From Acinetobacter sp. SAAs474 (lineage in GTDB: Bacteria > Pseudomonadota > Gammaproteobacteria > Pseudomonadales > Moraxellaceae), in contig NZ_CP127915.1 in assembly GCF_032823475.1 (NCBI RefSeq), forward strand, positions 1,488,001-1,552,000: a DNA stretch of 64,000 bases, in the 5' to 3' direction. Numbering within the stretch: the first letter of the stretch is position 1; each line of letters opens with the position of its first letter. The translations under genes and the position numbers were made by a program. Of this stretch, positions 30,361 through 39,092 are shown one piece after another. The notes under the pieces are model-generated. The model searched no databases, was not told the origin of the DNA, and saw only the letters and a program-made list of their open reading frames with translations.

Positions 30361-31209
30361 ATGATCATGTCAGAAAATATCAACTATATTCGCATTGCCA
30401 AAGCGATTGAATATATTCATCAGAATTTTAAACAACAACCGAGTTTATCTGAAATCGCCCAACATGTTCATCTTAGTCAAGCTCATTTTCAAAGAATTTT
30501 TACAGAGTGGGCAGGGGTTAGTCCTAAAAAATTCTTACAATATATTAGTGTGGAATACGCTAAATCGATATTAAAGCAAAACCCAAAAAATAGTCTGCTG
30601 GATGCGACTTTTGCAACAGGCTTTTCAAGTCCTAGTCGTTTACATGATCTATTTATACAAATAGAAGGAATGACACCTGCTGAATATAAAAATGGTGGGG
30701 CGTCTTTGCAGATTAATTATCAGTTTGCAGTAACCGTTTTTGGCTGTATTTTAGTTGCCACAACCGTAAAAGGTATTTGTTATATGGTATTTACTGAAGA
30801 TGATGATCAGGCTTTATTACAATTAAAACAACAGTTTCCCAAAGCAAAATTTAACCATCAAATAGATGAATTACAACGTAAAGCAATTGGTGTTTTACAA
30901 TCAGATGATCAAAACTTATCTGAAATCAAATTACATTTAAAAGGTAGCGCATTTCAACTTAAGGTTTGGGAAAGTTTACTTAAAATTCCTATGGGACAAT
31001 TAACGACTTATGCAGCAATTGCGACAGAGATTGGTCAGCATAATGCCTCACGTGCGGTTGGAACAGCAATAGGCCGTAATCCTGTGGCATTTCTTATCCC
31101 ATGTCATCGTGTGATTCAATCTAGTGGACATTTGGGGGGGTATCGCTGGGGAACAACGCGAAAAACAGCGATGATTGGTTGGGAAGGAGCAAAAACAGAT
31201 CGAGTTTAA
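30361..31209 (+). CDS. Ada-like AraC regulator / methylguanine-DNA methyltransferase
   Basis: The 282-residue protein joins an AraC-type double helix-turn-helix (about residues 10-112, LSEIAQHVHLSQAHFQRIF and DATFATGFSSPSRLHDLF) to an O6-alkylguanine-DNA alkyltransferase domain (about 120-278). The acceptor Cys248 lies in IPCHRV, with the Asn hinge region in GRNPVAF. It lacks the N-terminal zinc/methyl-phosphotriester domain of E. coli Ada, so the classic switch is missing. It thus repairs O6-alkylguanine and may regulate. An AlkB-like gene follows, supporting an alkylation-damage role. A second ATG (30367) is an equally good start. Confidence 0.88.
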   Translation: MIMSENINYIRIAKAIEYIHQNFKQQPSLSEIAQHVHLSQAHFQRIFTEWAGVSPKKFLQYISVEYAKSILKQNPKNSLLDATFATGFSSPSRLHDLFIQIEGMTPAEYKNGGASLQINYQFAVTVFGCILVATTVKGICYMVFTEDDDQALLQLKQQFPKAKFNHQIDELQRKAIGVLQSDDQNLSEIKLHLKGSAFQLKVWESLLKIPMGQLTTYAAIATEIGQHNASRAVGTAIGRNPVAFLIPCHRVIQSSGHLGGYRWGTTRKTAMIGWEGAKTDRV

Positions 31210-31340
31210 AATAATGATTGATGTATAAGTCAGTTTAATAAAAAACGGTATTTGATCATGCTTTTCTCATTACCTTAAAGTATGGCTTAAGTTTCACGAT
31301 CTTAATCAATAGTAAATATCATCATATAGGCTTTAGAAAT

Positions 31341-31967
31341 ATGGATCTATTTAAGCAACACAATCAACTTGAAAATTTGTTACCTGATGATGGTCACGCT
31401 CTATATTTCGGCCCAATTTTGTCAGGATTGCAAGCTGATCGTTATTTTCAGTCATTATTACAGTCAATTGCTTGGCAACATGATGAAGCGATTATTTATG
31501 GAAAGCATATTATTACCAAACGTCAAGTTGCTTGGTATGGTGATCAGCCATTTGGCTATACCTATTCAAGAATAACCAAACATGCGCTGGCTTGGACTCC
31601 AGCATTACTTGAATTGAAGCATATCGTCGAACAAGTGACCCATGAAAAATTTAATTCCTGTTTACTCAACCTATATCATGATGGCCAACAAGCGATGTCG
31701 TGGCATAGTGATGCAGAAATTGATTTAAGAAAAAATGGTACAATTGCATCACTGAGTTTAGGTGCTGAAAGAAAATTTGTTTTTAAACATAAAGTCAGTA
31801 AAGAAAAGATTGAATTATGGCTAGCGCATGGCAGCTTATTGGTGATGAAAGGTTTAACACAAACACACTGGTTACATTGTTTAGCGCCCAGTAAACGAAT
31901 TACGACAGCACGAATTAACTTAACGTTTCGACAAATGAATAATAAAAATTCGCTATCACATCAATAA
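31341..31967 (+). CDS. alkB: AlkB-like 2-oxoglutarate/Fe(II) dioxygenase
   Basis: AlkB enzymes oxidatively remove methyl groups from 1-methyladenine and 3-methylcytosine in DNA. The 208-residue protein has the complete iron site His122, Asp124 (SWHSDAE) and His179 (HWLHCLAP). The 2-oxoglutarate arginines are Arg191 and Arg197 in RINLTFR, the RxxxxxR pattern of the family. Its organisation (FNSCLLNLYHDGQQAMSWHSDAE) resembles the ALKBH2/3-like bacterial group more than E. coli AlkB. It follows the Ada-like gene in the same direction after 131 bp, so the pair may be co-regulated. The DNA-repair role is inferred from family and neighbour. Confidence 0.87.
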   Translation: MDLFKQHNQLENLLPDDGHALYFGPILSGLQADRYFQSLLQSIAWQHDEAIIYGKHIITKRQVAWYGDQPFGYTYSRITKHALAWTPALLELKHIVEQVTHEKFNSCLLNLYHDGQQAMSWHSDAEIDLRKNGTIASLSLGAERKFVFKHKVSKEKIELWLAHGSLLVMKGLTQTHWLHCLAPSKRITTARINLTFRQMNNKNSLSHQ

Positions 31968-32195
31968 AACGGTTTTATTTAATAGCGTTAAAAATGATTT
32001 GAGGTTCTAAATCATGATTGAATACATTGTAAAAATAGATTGGTTAAAATAATCACATGCTGTAACCACTGAAGCATATGATCAGCTTGAATAGCGCATT
32101 TTAGTTATTTTTCTGTTCTTATTATTTTTTAAGTTCACCTTTTAGCGGTGATGCCAGTTAAAATAATTTATAATAAACTGTTTGAGGTATTCAAA

Positions 32196-32903
32196 TTGAA
32201 ATTAAAGAAATCTATTTATATCGGATTGTTATCATCGATTTTATCTTGTTATTCAATGAGTGGTTTTGCAAAAACAACCGAACAGTCGATTAACTTTGCA
32301 AAAGCAACTAATCAAAAAACTCAAAAAGGGCAATTTAAGGGCTATGACGATATACAGTATAAAATTTATGCTAAAAAAGGACAGGTTTTTAAATTTAAAA
32401 TAAAAAGCGATCATAATTTAGCAAACATCAATATTTTTTCGCCGGGACAAAAACCTGGCAAAAATGAAGCAATTTTTATTGGTAGTATTAAAGGACAAGA
32501 TGGAGAAATTATTTTACCTGCAACAGGTGAATATACCTTACAAATTTATCAAATGCGAAACAGTGCTCGCCAAAATAAACTGGTTAATTTTCAACTTTAC
32601 CTTCAAATCACAGATCCAGAGACCCAGTTAACGCAAAAATTTGATGCTGTCGGTGAGTTACCTTGTTCTTTAACTCTAGGGCAGCCTACTCAACAATGTC
32701 AATTTGGCGTAGTGCGTCAAGGCAATGGAAATGCATTGGTCACTGTATTCTCTAAAGAAAATCAAGCCTATTTATTGCAGTTTAATCAAGGTCAATTAAG
32801 CTCTCCATCCGGTAAAACTCAAAAAAGAGCAGATTTGTCTTTAATTGAACTAAATACTCATGAACGTTTTGAGATTCCAGATGCTGTCATTTATGGTGGA
32901 TAA
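32196..32903 (+). CDS. Secreted protein with PliG-type g-lysozyme inhibitor domain
   Basis: The start is TTG 32196, with GAGG 8 bp upstream. It gives a clean signal peptide (MKLKKSIYIGLLSSILS...GFAK) and 235 residues; the frame opens 16 codons earlier. Residues about 35-130 strongly resemble E. coli PliG, a periplasmic inhibitor of goose-type lysozyme. Shared segments include FKGYD, YAKKGQ, LPATGEYTLQIYQMRN and ARQNK. The C-terminal third (GELPCSLTLGQ, CQFGVVRQGNG, RFEIPDAVIYGG) is a separate domain seen in other proteobacterial secreted proteins as I recall, with two Cys likely forming a disulfide. E. coli PliG lacks this extension. The inhibitor role is inferred. Confidence 0.7.
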   Translation: MKLKKSIYIGLLSSILSCYSMSGFAKTTEQSINFAKATNQKTQKGQFKGYDDIQYKIYAKKGQVFKFKIKSDHNLANINIFSPGQKPGKNEAIFIGSIKGQDGEIILPATGEYTLQIYQMRNSARQNKLVNFQLYLQITDPETQLTQKFDAVGELPCSLTLGQPTQQCQFGVVRQGNGNALVTVFSKENQAYLLQFNQGQLSSPSGKTQKRADLSLIELNTHERFEIPDAVIYGG

Positions 32904-33179
32904 ATACTGCTGATTTGATGATGATATAACTAAGTATTTAATATTTATCTTATCAAACCCCGAATAAAGAGCATTGAATAGCGTGTTTCATCAACTGAGT
33001 TTTGTCATCATTGAGCGATAACGCGTATTCTTGTTCTCCTGCAGATTGGTGATATGCTGAACAATGAGTATGTAAAATAGCGCTAAAATATTTTATTTTT
33101 CCCAGCAATATCGCCAATTGATACGCATTTTATGGTTCTAGATGAGCATCAATCAATGCCTTTATTTAAATGATAAAGA

Positions 33180-33192
33180 TGAATAAAGTTCA
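33180..33192 (+). promoter_or_regulatory. MetR-type palindrome, distal
   Basis: TGAATAAAGTTCA fits the MetR consensus TGAA-N5-TTCA exactly, 390 bp upstream of mesX. Confidence 0.45.
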
Positions 33193-33468
33193 GTTTTGCT
33201 AGATATGGCTTCATATTATTGATCTTATTAAATTGATATTTTTTAATTTTAAGATGAGTTTTATTCACTTTGCCATATATATGTGAAATAAAAAATAGCT
33301 TCCACTTTAAATCAATTATTTGTTTTTGATGATGAGATATACTTAATAATTTTTTATAAATATTTGATATTTAATGTTAAATAGATTTGTGATTAGTGCT
33401 CGTAAAAATGATACGGATGATATAAGTTGGTTGTTAATGACAAGAAATAAGGTCTTGATTTGTTAATG

Positions 33469-33481
33469 TGAATATTATTCA
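33469..33481 (+). promoter_or_regulatory. MetR-type palindrome, proximal
   Basis: TGAATATTATTCA fits TGAA-N5-TTCA exactly, about 100 bp upstream of the mesX start, a plausible activator position. metR itself is encoded at 37569-38486. Confidence 0.6.
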
Positions 33482-33581
33482 TTTTTAGGTGAAGTTAAAT
33501 CATTTTTATTCACTTTAATCTTCGCGTATAACTAACCCCAGTTCAGAAATTTTTATTTTTAAATTTGGGTAGCGGATCATC

Positions 33582-34583
33582 ATGAATAATAAATTTGCAT
33601 GTTCAATTAAGCGTATTCGTTTTGACGAAAACTATGAACCAGCGGATAACACACGTTTGACAACTAACTTTGCCAATTTAGCACGTGGTGAAAGTCGTCA
33701 GGAGAATCTTCGCAGAACTTTAGCGATGATCAATAATCGTTTTAATTCTTTAGCAACTTGTGATAATGCTAAGGCTGATCGTTATTCACTTGAAATCGAT
33801 ATTATTTCTGCAGAGCTGGATATTGAAGGTAATGGTCAAACATTTCCGTTTATTGAAATGTTAAAAAGCACCATTATAGATCATCATACTCATGAACGTA
33901 TTGAAGGTATGATTGGCAATAGTTTTTCTTCTTATGTACGTGATTATGACTTTAGTGTACTGCTGTTGGCACAGGGTTATCAAGGCAGTGAAAAACCAGA
34001 AAATTTTGGTGATTTACATGGCAAACTGTATCAACATTTGGTTCACTCAGCAGCTTTTAAGGCTGAGTTTAAAAAACAGCCTGTTATTTGTTTAAGTGTT
34101 TCAACGACAAAAACCTACTATCGTACAGCAAATATACATCCTGTATTGGGCGTAGAATATAAACAAGATGAATATTCACGTACAGATGATTATTTTAAAA
34201 AAATGGGATTAACTGTTCGATATTTTAAACCTGAAAATGGTAATGCACCATTAGCGTTTTATTTCTCAGGTGATTTATTACGTGATTACACCGATTTTGA
34301 ATTGATCAGTGCAATTAGTACCATGGAAAGTTTTCAAAAAATTTATCGTCCTGAAATTTACAATACCAATGCAACGGCCGGTTTGGTGTATCAACCAAGT
34401 TTACAATACCAAGATTATTCATTGACTCAGATTGTGTATGACCGTGTTGAACGTGGTCAACTTGCTGTTAAACAGGGACAATGGACAGAAGAAAACTTTA
34501 TCAAACCTTATCACGATATTCTTGAGCAATGGGCTGCTGAATTTACAATTAACAATAATGCTGATCAAGAACAAGCTGCGTAA
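33582..34583 (+). CDS. mesX: DUF1852 protein MesX, partner of MesD
   Basis: The 333-residue protein starts with KFACSIKRIRFDENYEPADNTRLTTNFANLARGE, the DUF1852 signature. No signal peptide or membrane segment is seen, so it is cytoplasmic. In work on Acinetobacter baylyi, MesX was shown to be needed with MesD for folate-independent, oxygen-dependent methionine synthesis; its chemistry is unclear. The gene is followed after 30 bp by mesD, the conserved arrangement. Candidate MetR boxes lie upstream. Family assignment comes from remembered sequence and the diagnostic neighbour. Confidence 0.88.
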   Translation: MNNKFACSIKRIRFDENYEPADNTRLTTNFANLARGESRQENLRRTLAMINNRFNSLATCDNAKADRYSLEIDIISAELDIEGNGQTFPFIEMLKSTIIDHHTHERIEGMIGNSFSSYVRDYDFSVLLLAQGYQGSEKPENFGDLHGKLYQHLVHSAAFKAEFKKQPVICLSVSTTKTYYRTANIHPVLGVEYKQDEYSRTDDYFKKMGLTVRYFKPENGNAPLAFYFSGDLLRDYTDFELISAISTMESFQKIYRPEIYNTNATAGLVYQPSLQYQDYSLTQIVYDRVERGQLAVKQGQWTEENFIKPYHDILEQWAAEFTINNNADQEQAA

Positions 34584-34613
34584 TTTATTGAAAATAGAGA
34601 TAGAAGATTAAAT

Positions 34614-35642
34614 ATGGCGATTTTATTACCGACCTCAACTGCTGGCAGCTTACCTAAACCATCGTGGTTGGCAGAACCTGAAAAGCTTTGGTCACCATGG
34701 AAATTACAGGATCAAGAATTACGTGATGCTAAGCTGGATGCTTTACGTTTATCATTACATGAGCAACAGCAAGCGGGTATTGATATTGTCAGTGATGGTG
34801 AACAAACACGTCAGCATTTTGTGACCACATTTATTGAGCATCTCGATGGTGTTGATTTTTCAAAACGTGAGACAGTAAAAATTCGTGATCGTTATGAAGC
34901 GAGTGTTCCTTCTGTGGTTGGTGAAGTGTCTCGTCAAAAACCAGTCTTTATTGAGGATGCACGGTTTTTACGTTCATTGACTGATCAACCGATAAAATGG
35001 GCATTACCGGGTCCAATGACCATGATTGATACCTTATATGATGGTCACTATAAAAGCCGTGAAAAATTAGCGTGGGAATTTGCTAAAATTCTAAATCAGG
35101 AAGCACGTGAATTAGAAGCTGCTGGTGTTGATATTATCCAATTTGATGAACCTGCATTTAATGTGTTTTTTGACGAAGTTAATGATTGGGGTGTAGCTAC
35201 TTTAGAGCGTGCACTTGAAGGCTTAAAATGTGAAACTGCGGTTCATATCTGCTATGGTTATGGTATCAAGGCAAATACGGACTGGAAAAAGACCTTAGGT
35301 TCAGAATGGCGTCAATACGAAGAAGCTTTTCCAAAATTACAGCAATCTAAACTCGATATTATTTCACTTGAATGTCACAATTCACGAGTACCGATGGATT
35401 TGATTGAACTGATTCGCGGTAAAAAAGTCATGGTTGGCGCAATTGATGTGGCCAGTAATAGCATAGAAACAGCTGAAGAAGTTGCCAATACGTTACGTAA
35501 AGCACTTCAATTTGTCGATGCCGATAAACTTTATCCATCAACCAACTGTGGTATGGCACCATTGGGTCGTGAAGTTGCACGTGGTAAATTAAATGCCTTA
35601 AGTGCAGGTGCAGAAATTATTCGCCAAGAGTTATCTCGATAA
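34614..35642 (+). CDS. mesD: Core methionine synthase MesD (MetE C-terminal type)
   Basis: The 342-residue protein corresponds to only the catalytic barrel of MetE and lacks MetE's N-terminal folate-binding half. Zinc ligands expected from MetE are visible as His211 and Cys213 (HICYG), Glu253 (SLEC) and Cys312 (NCGMAPL). GSLPKPSWL and QFDEPAFN are further family motifs. MesD-type enzymes make methionine from homocysteine without methyltetrahydrofolate and need MesX and oxygen; the methyl donor is not settled to my knowledge. It is co-transcribed with mesX. The long hairpin after the gene (35653-35688) separates it from a flavin reductase. Confidence 0.9.
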   Translation: MAILLPTSTAGSLPKPSWLAEPEKLWSPWKLQDQELRDAKLDALRLSLHEQQQAGIDIVSDGEQTRQHFVTTFIEHLDGVDFSKRETVKIRDRYEASVPSVVGEVSRQKPVFIEDARFLRSLTDQPIKWALPGPMTMIDTLYDGHYKSREKLAWEFAKILNQEARELEAAGVDIIQFDEPAFNVFFDEVNDWGVATLERALEGLKCETAVHICYGYGIKANTDWKKTLGSEWRQYEEAFPKLQQSKLDIISLECHNSRVPMDLIELIRGKKVMVGAIDVASNSIETAEEVANTLRKALQFVDADKLYPSTNCGMAPLGREVARGKLNALSAGAEIIRQELSR

Positions 35643-35652
35643 TTCTGGTCAG

Positions 35653-35688
35653 CAAATAATGTTTTCAATGTATTGAAAGCATTATTTG
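35653..35688 (+). other. Long intercistronic stem-loop after mesD
   Basis: A 17-bp stem (left arm 35653-35669, right arm 35672-35688, one T-G wobble, GT loop) lies between mesD and the flavin reductase gene. No T run follows, so it more likely stabilises the mesXD mRNA 3' end or tunes downstream expression than terminates fully. Confidence 0.6.
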
Positions 35689-35733
35689 TGTGATGTAATG
35701 CGTGTGGTAAAAGTTTAATGTTGGAATATGGTA

Positions 35734-36228
35734 ATGGTTGAAGCGATAGACTTTAAAAATGCAATGTCTTTATTAACAAGTGCAGTGAATGTTGTCACCA
35801 CGATGGGAGAGTCTGGTCGTCATGGTTTTACTGCATCTGCAGTATGTAGTGTGACGGATACACCACCAACCTTACTGGTTTGTATGAATAAATCATCACG
35901 TTCTCATCACAGCTTTGTTGAAAATAAAGTGTTGTGTGTCAATGTTCTCAGTTCACAACATCAACATCTTTCTAATACATTTGCATCATCTAAACTCAGT
36001 TCTGATACCCGTTTTGAGCAAGGGGAATGGACGACTTTAGCAACGGGTTCTCCTGTACTTAATAATGCACTGGTGAGTTTCGACTGTCAGATTGAACATA
36101 TTCAAGAGGTCGGCACACATACGATTTTTATTTGCCCGATTATTGCCATTCAAAAAAATAAACAAGATCAAGCATTGGCCTATTTTAATCGTGCTTATCA
36201 TCAAATTGGTGAAATAGAAACGGTTTAA
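35734..36228 (+). CDS. Flavin reductase-like FMN-binding protein
   Basis: The 164-residue protein belongs to the flavin reductase (HpaC/RutF) split-barrel family. Features are a short N-terminal helix, VNVVTTMGESGRHGFTASAVCSVTDTPPTLLVCMNKSSRSH (the flavin-binding strand-loop region), FVENKVLCVNVLSSQHQHLSN, and FDCQIEHIQEVGTHTIFI. Such proteins supply reduced FMN to a partner oxygenase. The location just after mesXD, whose activity needs oxygen, suggests it feeds reduced flavin to that system. That is an inference from position. ATG 35734, 8 bp after GGA, is preferred over ATG 35728. Confidence 0.85.
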   Translation: MVEAIDFKNAMSLLTSAVNVVTTMGESGRHGFTASAVCSVTDTPPTLLVCMNKSSRSHHSFVENKVLCVNVLSSQHQHLSNTFASSKLSSDTRFEQGEWTTLATGSPVLNNALVSFDCQIEHIQEVGTHTIFICPIIAIQKNKQDQALAYFNRAYHQIGEIETV

Positions 36229-36283
36229 ATCTGTTTTTAAATAATTTATTGCAAGCTCATTCAATTTATAACGTTGGTATTTA

Positions 36284-37084
36284 GTGGAACTGATTATTTT
36301 TTTAGCCATTGGCGCGTTTGCAGGATTTGCAGCGGGATTATTTGGTGTGGGTGGAGGGACGATTATTGTACCTTTATTATTCATCGTCTTCAGTCAAATG
36401 GGCTATAATCCTACAGTGGTCATGCATTTAGCATTAGGTACATCGCTAGCCACAATTATTGTCACCTCAATAAGTTCATGTATGGCACATAATAAGAAAG
36501 GTGGCGTTATTTGGCCAGTCTTTAAGCATTTAGCACCGGGTATGGTGCTCGGATGCTTCTTTGGTGCAGGAATTGCCGGTTGGCTTTCGGGCTTTTATTT
36601 GCAAATTATTGTGGGTTTATTTTTAATTTGGGTTGCCTATACCATGTTTGCAGGTGCAAACAAGACCATCGATCAAGGAAAAAGCCTGCCATCAACACCT
36701 GCACAAATGGTTGCTGGTACTGGAATTGGTTTTGCTTCAGCGATTTTTGGTATCGGTGGTGGTAGTTTAACCGTGCCTTATCTGACACGTTATGGCGTTG
36801 TTATGCAAAAGGCAGTAGGTACTTCTGCCGCATGCGGTTTACCCATTGCGATTGCAGGTGCTTTGGGTTTTATTTATTTTGGAATGCAACAACAGGTTAA
36901 AATTCCAAATACGCTAGGATATATTCATATTTATGCTTTTTTAGGGATTAGCATTATGAGTTTTTTTACTGCAAAACTGGGTGCAAAAGTAGCGCATGCT
37001 TTATCGCCAAGTATACTTAAAAAGTGTTTTGCAGTTTTATTGATCGTAACGGGATGCTTCTTTATATTTAAGAGTTTGGCATAA
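36284..37084 (+). CDS. TauE/SafE-family membrane transporter
   Basis: The 266-residue protein has about eight hydrophobic helices and the two repeated glycine motifs of the family: GLFGVGGGTIIVPLL near residue 20 and AIFGIGGGSLTVPYL near 155. TauE/SafE proteins move sulfite, sulfonates or related sulfur anions, mostly outward. The start is GTG 36284. Its position between the mesXD module and metR suggests a part in sulfur or methionine metabolism, but the substrate is not known. Confidence 0.88.
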   Translation: MELIIFLAIGAFAGFAAGLFGVGGGTIIVPLLFIVFSQMGYNPTVVMHLALGTSLATIIVTSISSCMAHNKKGGVIWPVFKHLAPGMVLGCFFGAGIAGWLSGFYLQIIVGLFLIWVAYTMFAGANKTIDQGKSLPSTPAQMVAGTGIGFASAIFGIGGGSLTVPYLTRYGVVMQKAVGTSAACGLPIAIAGALGFIYFGMQQQVKIPNTLGYIHIYAFLGISIMSFFTAKLGAKVAHALSPSILKKCFAVLLIVTGCFFIFKSLA

Positions 37085-37568
37085 CGTCGTTTAATTTTTT
37101 AATCGCTGAGCTAAAATTTTATTGCAAAAATAAAGCAATAATGTGATATCTCATACTGGTTACACAGCGTAAAATTATCATTTGGTTTATTGAATATCGT
37201 TTAAGATCACGTAATATCCATGATTTGCTATATGGGTAAGATCTATCAGCATGAGATATTCAATTAACCTCGGTTTAATCATGATATTCTACTGCTGAAC
37301 TGAACATTCGGTCTCTGATTTTAAAAAAATATACCACTTCGATAGGATGATGGTGAAGAGGATTTGAGACTGGATAATCAAAGCAAAGATGAAACTCTAT
37401 TCTGTGTATTTAATTTCTAGATGATTATATTCTAGTTCACAATATTAGTGCTGTTTAAGCTATAAACAGGTTGCTACCTTCAGTGAGCATTTTTTCATTT
37501 CTGATAAGGGTCTGCGCTATACCAGATCCATGCTATTACTGATCAATAAAATTTAGGTGTAGAGATAG
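37085..37568. other. Non-coding region upstream of metR
   Basis: About 484 bp, AT-rich, with no open frame worth calling. No perfect TGAA-N5-TTCA site was found here, in contrast to the mesX upstream region. GTAGAGATAG before 37569 gives a weak ribosome-binding site. Confidence 0.4.
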
Positions 37569-38486
37569 ATGATTGAACTGCGACATTTAAAAACACTGGT
37601 AGCACTACGTGAACATGGTTCATTGGTCGCTGCTGCAAGTGATTTATGTTTAACCCCATCCGCATTATCGCATCAGCTTAAAGAGCTTGATCAATTTTTG
37701 GGAACGGAAGTGGTTTATCGTCGAACACGTCCAGTCAGTTTTTCTAATGTAGGACAGCGCCTGTTGAAATTGGCAGATGAGATTTTGCCACAAGTACAAA
37801 TCGCACACATGGATATTACGCGAATTTTACATGGTCAAACAGGACGAATTATATTCTCTTCAGAATGTCATAGCTGCTTTGACTGGTTGATGCCTTTACT
37901 CAATCTTTATCGTCAACAGTATCCTGATGTAGATCTTGATTTTGCTTCAGGTTTTGAAGCAAATCCACATGAACTTTTACAAAATGGTGAATTTGATTTG
38001 CTGATTACTGCGGATCCAATTGCATTAAAAGGTATTGAGTACTTTCCGATTTTTGAATATGAGTCGCGTTTGGTACTTTCCAATACACATCCTTTAGCAC
38101 GTGTAGCCAATATTACGGTACAAGAACTGGCAGAAGAAACCTTGATTACTTATCCTGTAGATAAGCATCGTTTAGATATTATGTCGCGTTTATTTATTCC
38201 AGCCAATATTCAACCCAAGCAAATTCGAACCACAGACTTAACACAAATGCTTATTCAACTGATTGCAAGTGGCAGGGGGATTGGTGCCTTACCCGATTGG
38301 GTGGTAAATGAATATGAGCAAAAAGGTTGGGTGATATCACGACGATTAAATTGTGTTGCTCCACAAGGTTTACGTCGAACACTTTATGCTGGTTATCGTC
38401 GTGAAGATCAACAAAAAGATTATTTTGATGGTTTTTTAAAACAATTAGATCGTTTTTCTAAAAAACGTCATCGTTATTACGACTAG
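37569..38486 (+). CDS. metR: LysR-type methionine regulator MetR
   Basis: The 305-residue protein has an N-terminal winged helix (MIELRHLKTLVALREHGSLVAAASDLCLTPSALSHQLKELD) and a LysR effector domain. It aligns well with E. coli MetR as I recall it: IxHLKTL, ECHSCFDWLMP, DFxSG, RLVLSNTHPLA, ETLITYPVDKHRLD and GIGALPDWVV. The ECHSC segment is typical of MetR, which uses homocysteine as coinducer. It likely controls mesXD (two consensus sites upstream) and perhaps metH. Its position 3 kb from mesX supports that. Confidence 0.9.
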   Translation: MIELRHLKTLVALREHGSLVAAASDLCLTPSALSHQLKELDQFLGTEVVYRRTRPVSFSNVGQRLLKLADEILPQVQIAHMDITRILHGQTGRIIFSSECHSCFDWLMPLLNLYRQQYPDVDLDFASGFEANPHELLQNGEFDLLITADPIALKGIEYFPIFEYESRLVLSNTHPLARVANITVQELAEETLITYPVDKHRLDIMSRLFIPANIQPKQIRTTDLTQMLIQLIASGRGIGALPDWVVNEYEQKGWVISRRLNCVAPQGLRRTLYAGYRREDQQKDYFDGFLKQLDRFSKKRHRYYD

Positions 38487-38645
38487 AGCAGAAGTTCGTA
38501 CTGTAATGAATTTTAATAACAAAACCTTTAAAAGGTTGAAAATCGTATCAAATCAAGCAAAATTGATTTTATTTTATGCATTTGGTTGGTTTTTTATAGA
38601 AAAGTATTTGCCAAATCGACATTTTATTTATATTATAGCGGCCAT

Positions 38646-38736
38646 GGAAGCGTGGCAGAGCGGTTTAATGCACCGGTCTTGAAAACCGACGAGGGTTTAT
38701 AGCCCTCCGTGAGTTCGAATCTCACCGCTTCCGCCA
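38646..38736 (+). tRNA. tRNA-Ser (UGA)
   Basis: A complete type II tRNA. The acceptor stem is GGAAGCG/CGCTTCC, the D-arm begins GTGGCAGAGCGG, and the anticodon loop CTTGAAA carries TGA in a CCGGT/ACCGA-flanked stem. A long variable arm (CGAGGGTTTATAGCCCTCC) is present, with GTTCGAATC in the T-arm, discriminator G and an encoded CCA. The UGA anticodon and long variable arm give tRNA-Ser reading UCA/UCG/UCU codons. Confidence 0.97.
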
Positions 38737-38743
38737 AATTCTG

Positions 38744-38781
38744 AAAAGGAATCAAATCATAAATTTGATTCCTTTTTTTTT
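38744..38781 (+). terminator. Terminator of the tRNA-Ser gene
   Basis: A 14-bp stem (left arm 38744-38757; right arm from 38763) with a CATAA loop ends in nine T's. Confidence 0.93.
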
Positions 38782-39092
38782 GTCAAAATTTTTTACGTTT
38801 CGAAATTGCAGTGATTGTTTTTTTATTGCTATTCAAGTGAATTGACGATACATCATGTTTAATGATCATCCTGCCACGATACCTCAGCATATTTAGGCTA
38901 AGGCGCCATAAAATAATACTCAATCGCTATAGCTGAATAGATCTAATTTTATTCTGAGTTAGATGTTGATGGTGCATTACATCATCTCTTGCAATTGAAC
39001 CAAATCATCATATTTCCATGATGAATTACAGCTTGATAATAACAACTGCAACGCTGTATATGATCCATTTTTTTCATTTTGCACAAACATTT

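Larger units (their letters stand above)
32904..33581. other. Non-coding region upstream of mesX
   Basis: About 678 bp, strongly AT-rich, with no supportable gene. It contains two perfect TGAA-N5-TTCA palindromes (33180-33192 and 33469-33481), reported separately. GCGGATCATC before 33582 supplies the mesX ribosome-binding site. Confidence 0.5.

Noticed and set aside
38646-38736. tRNA-Ser as integration site of a genomic island carrying iif/ant/ars
   Set aside because: No integrase gene and no repeat of the tRNA 3' end was noticed later in the window.
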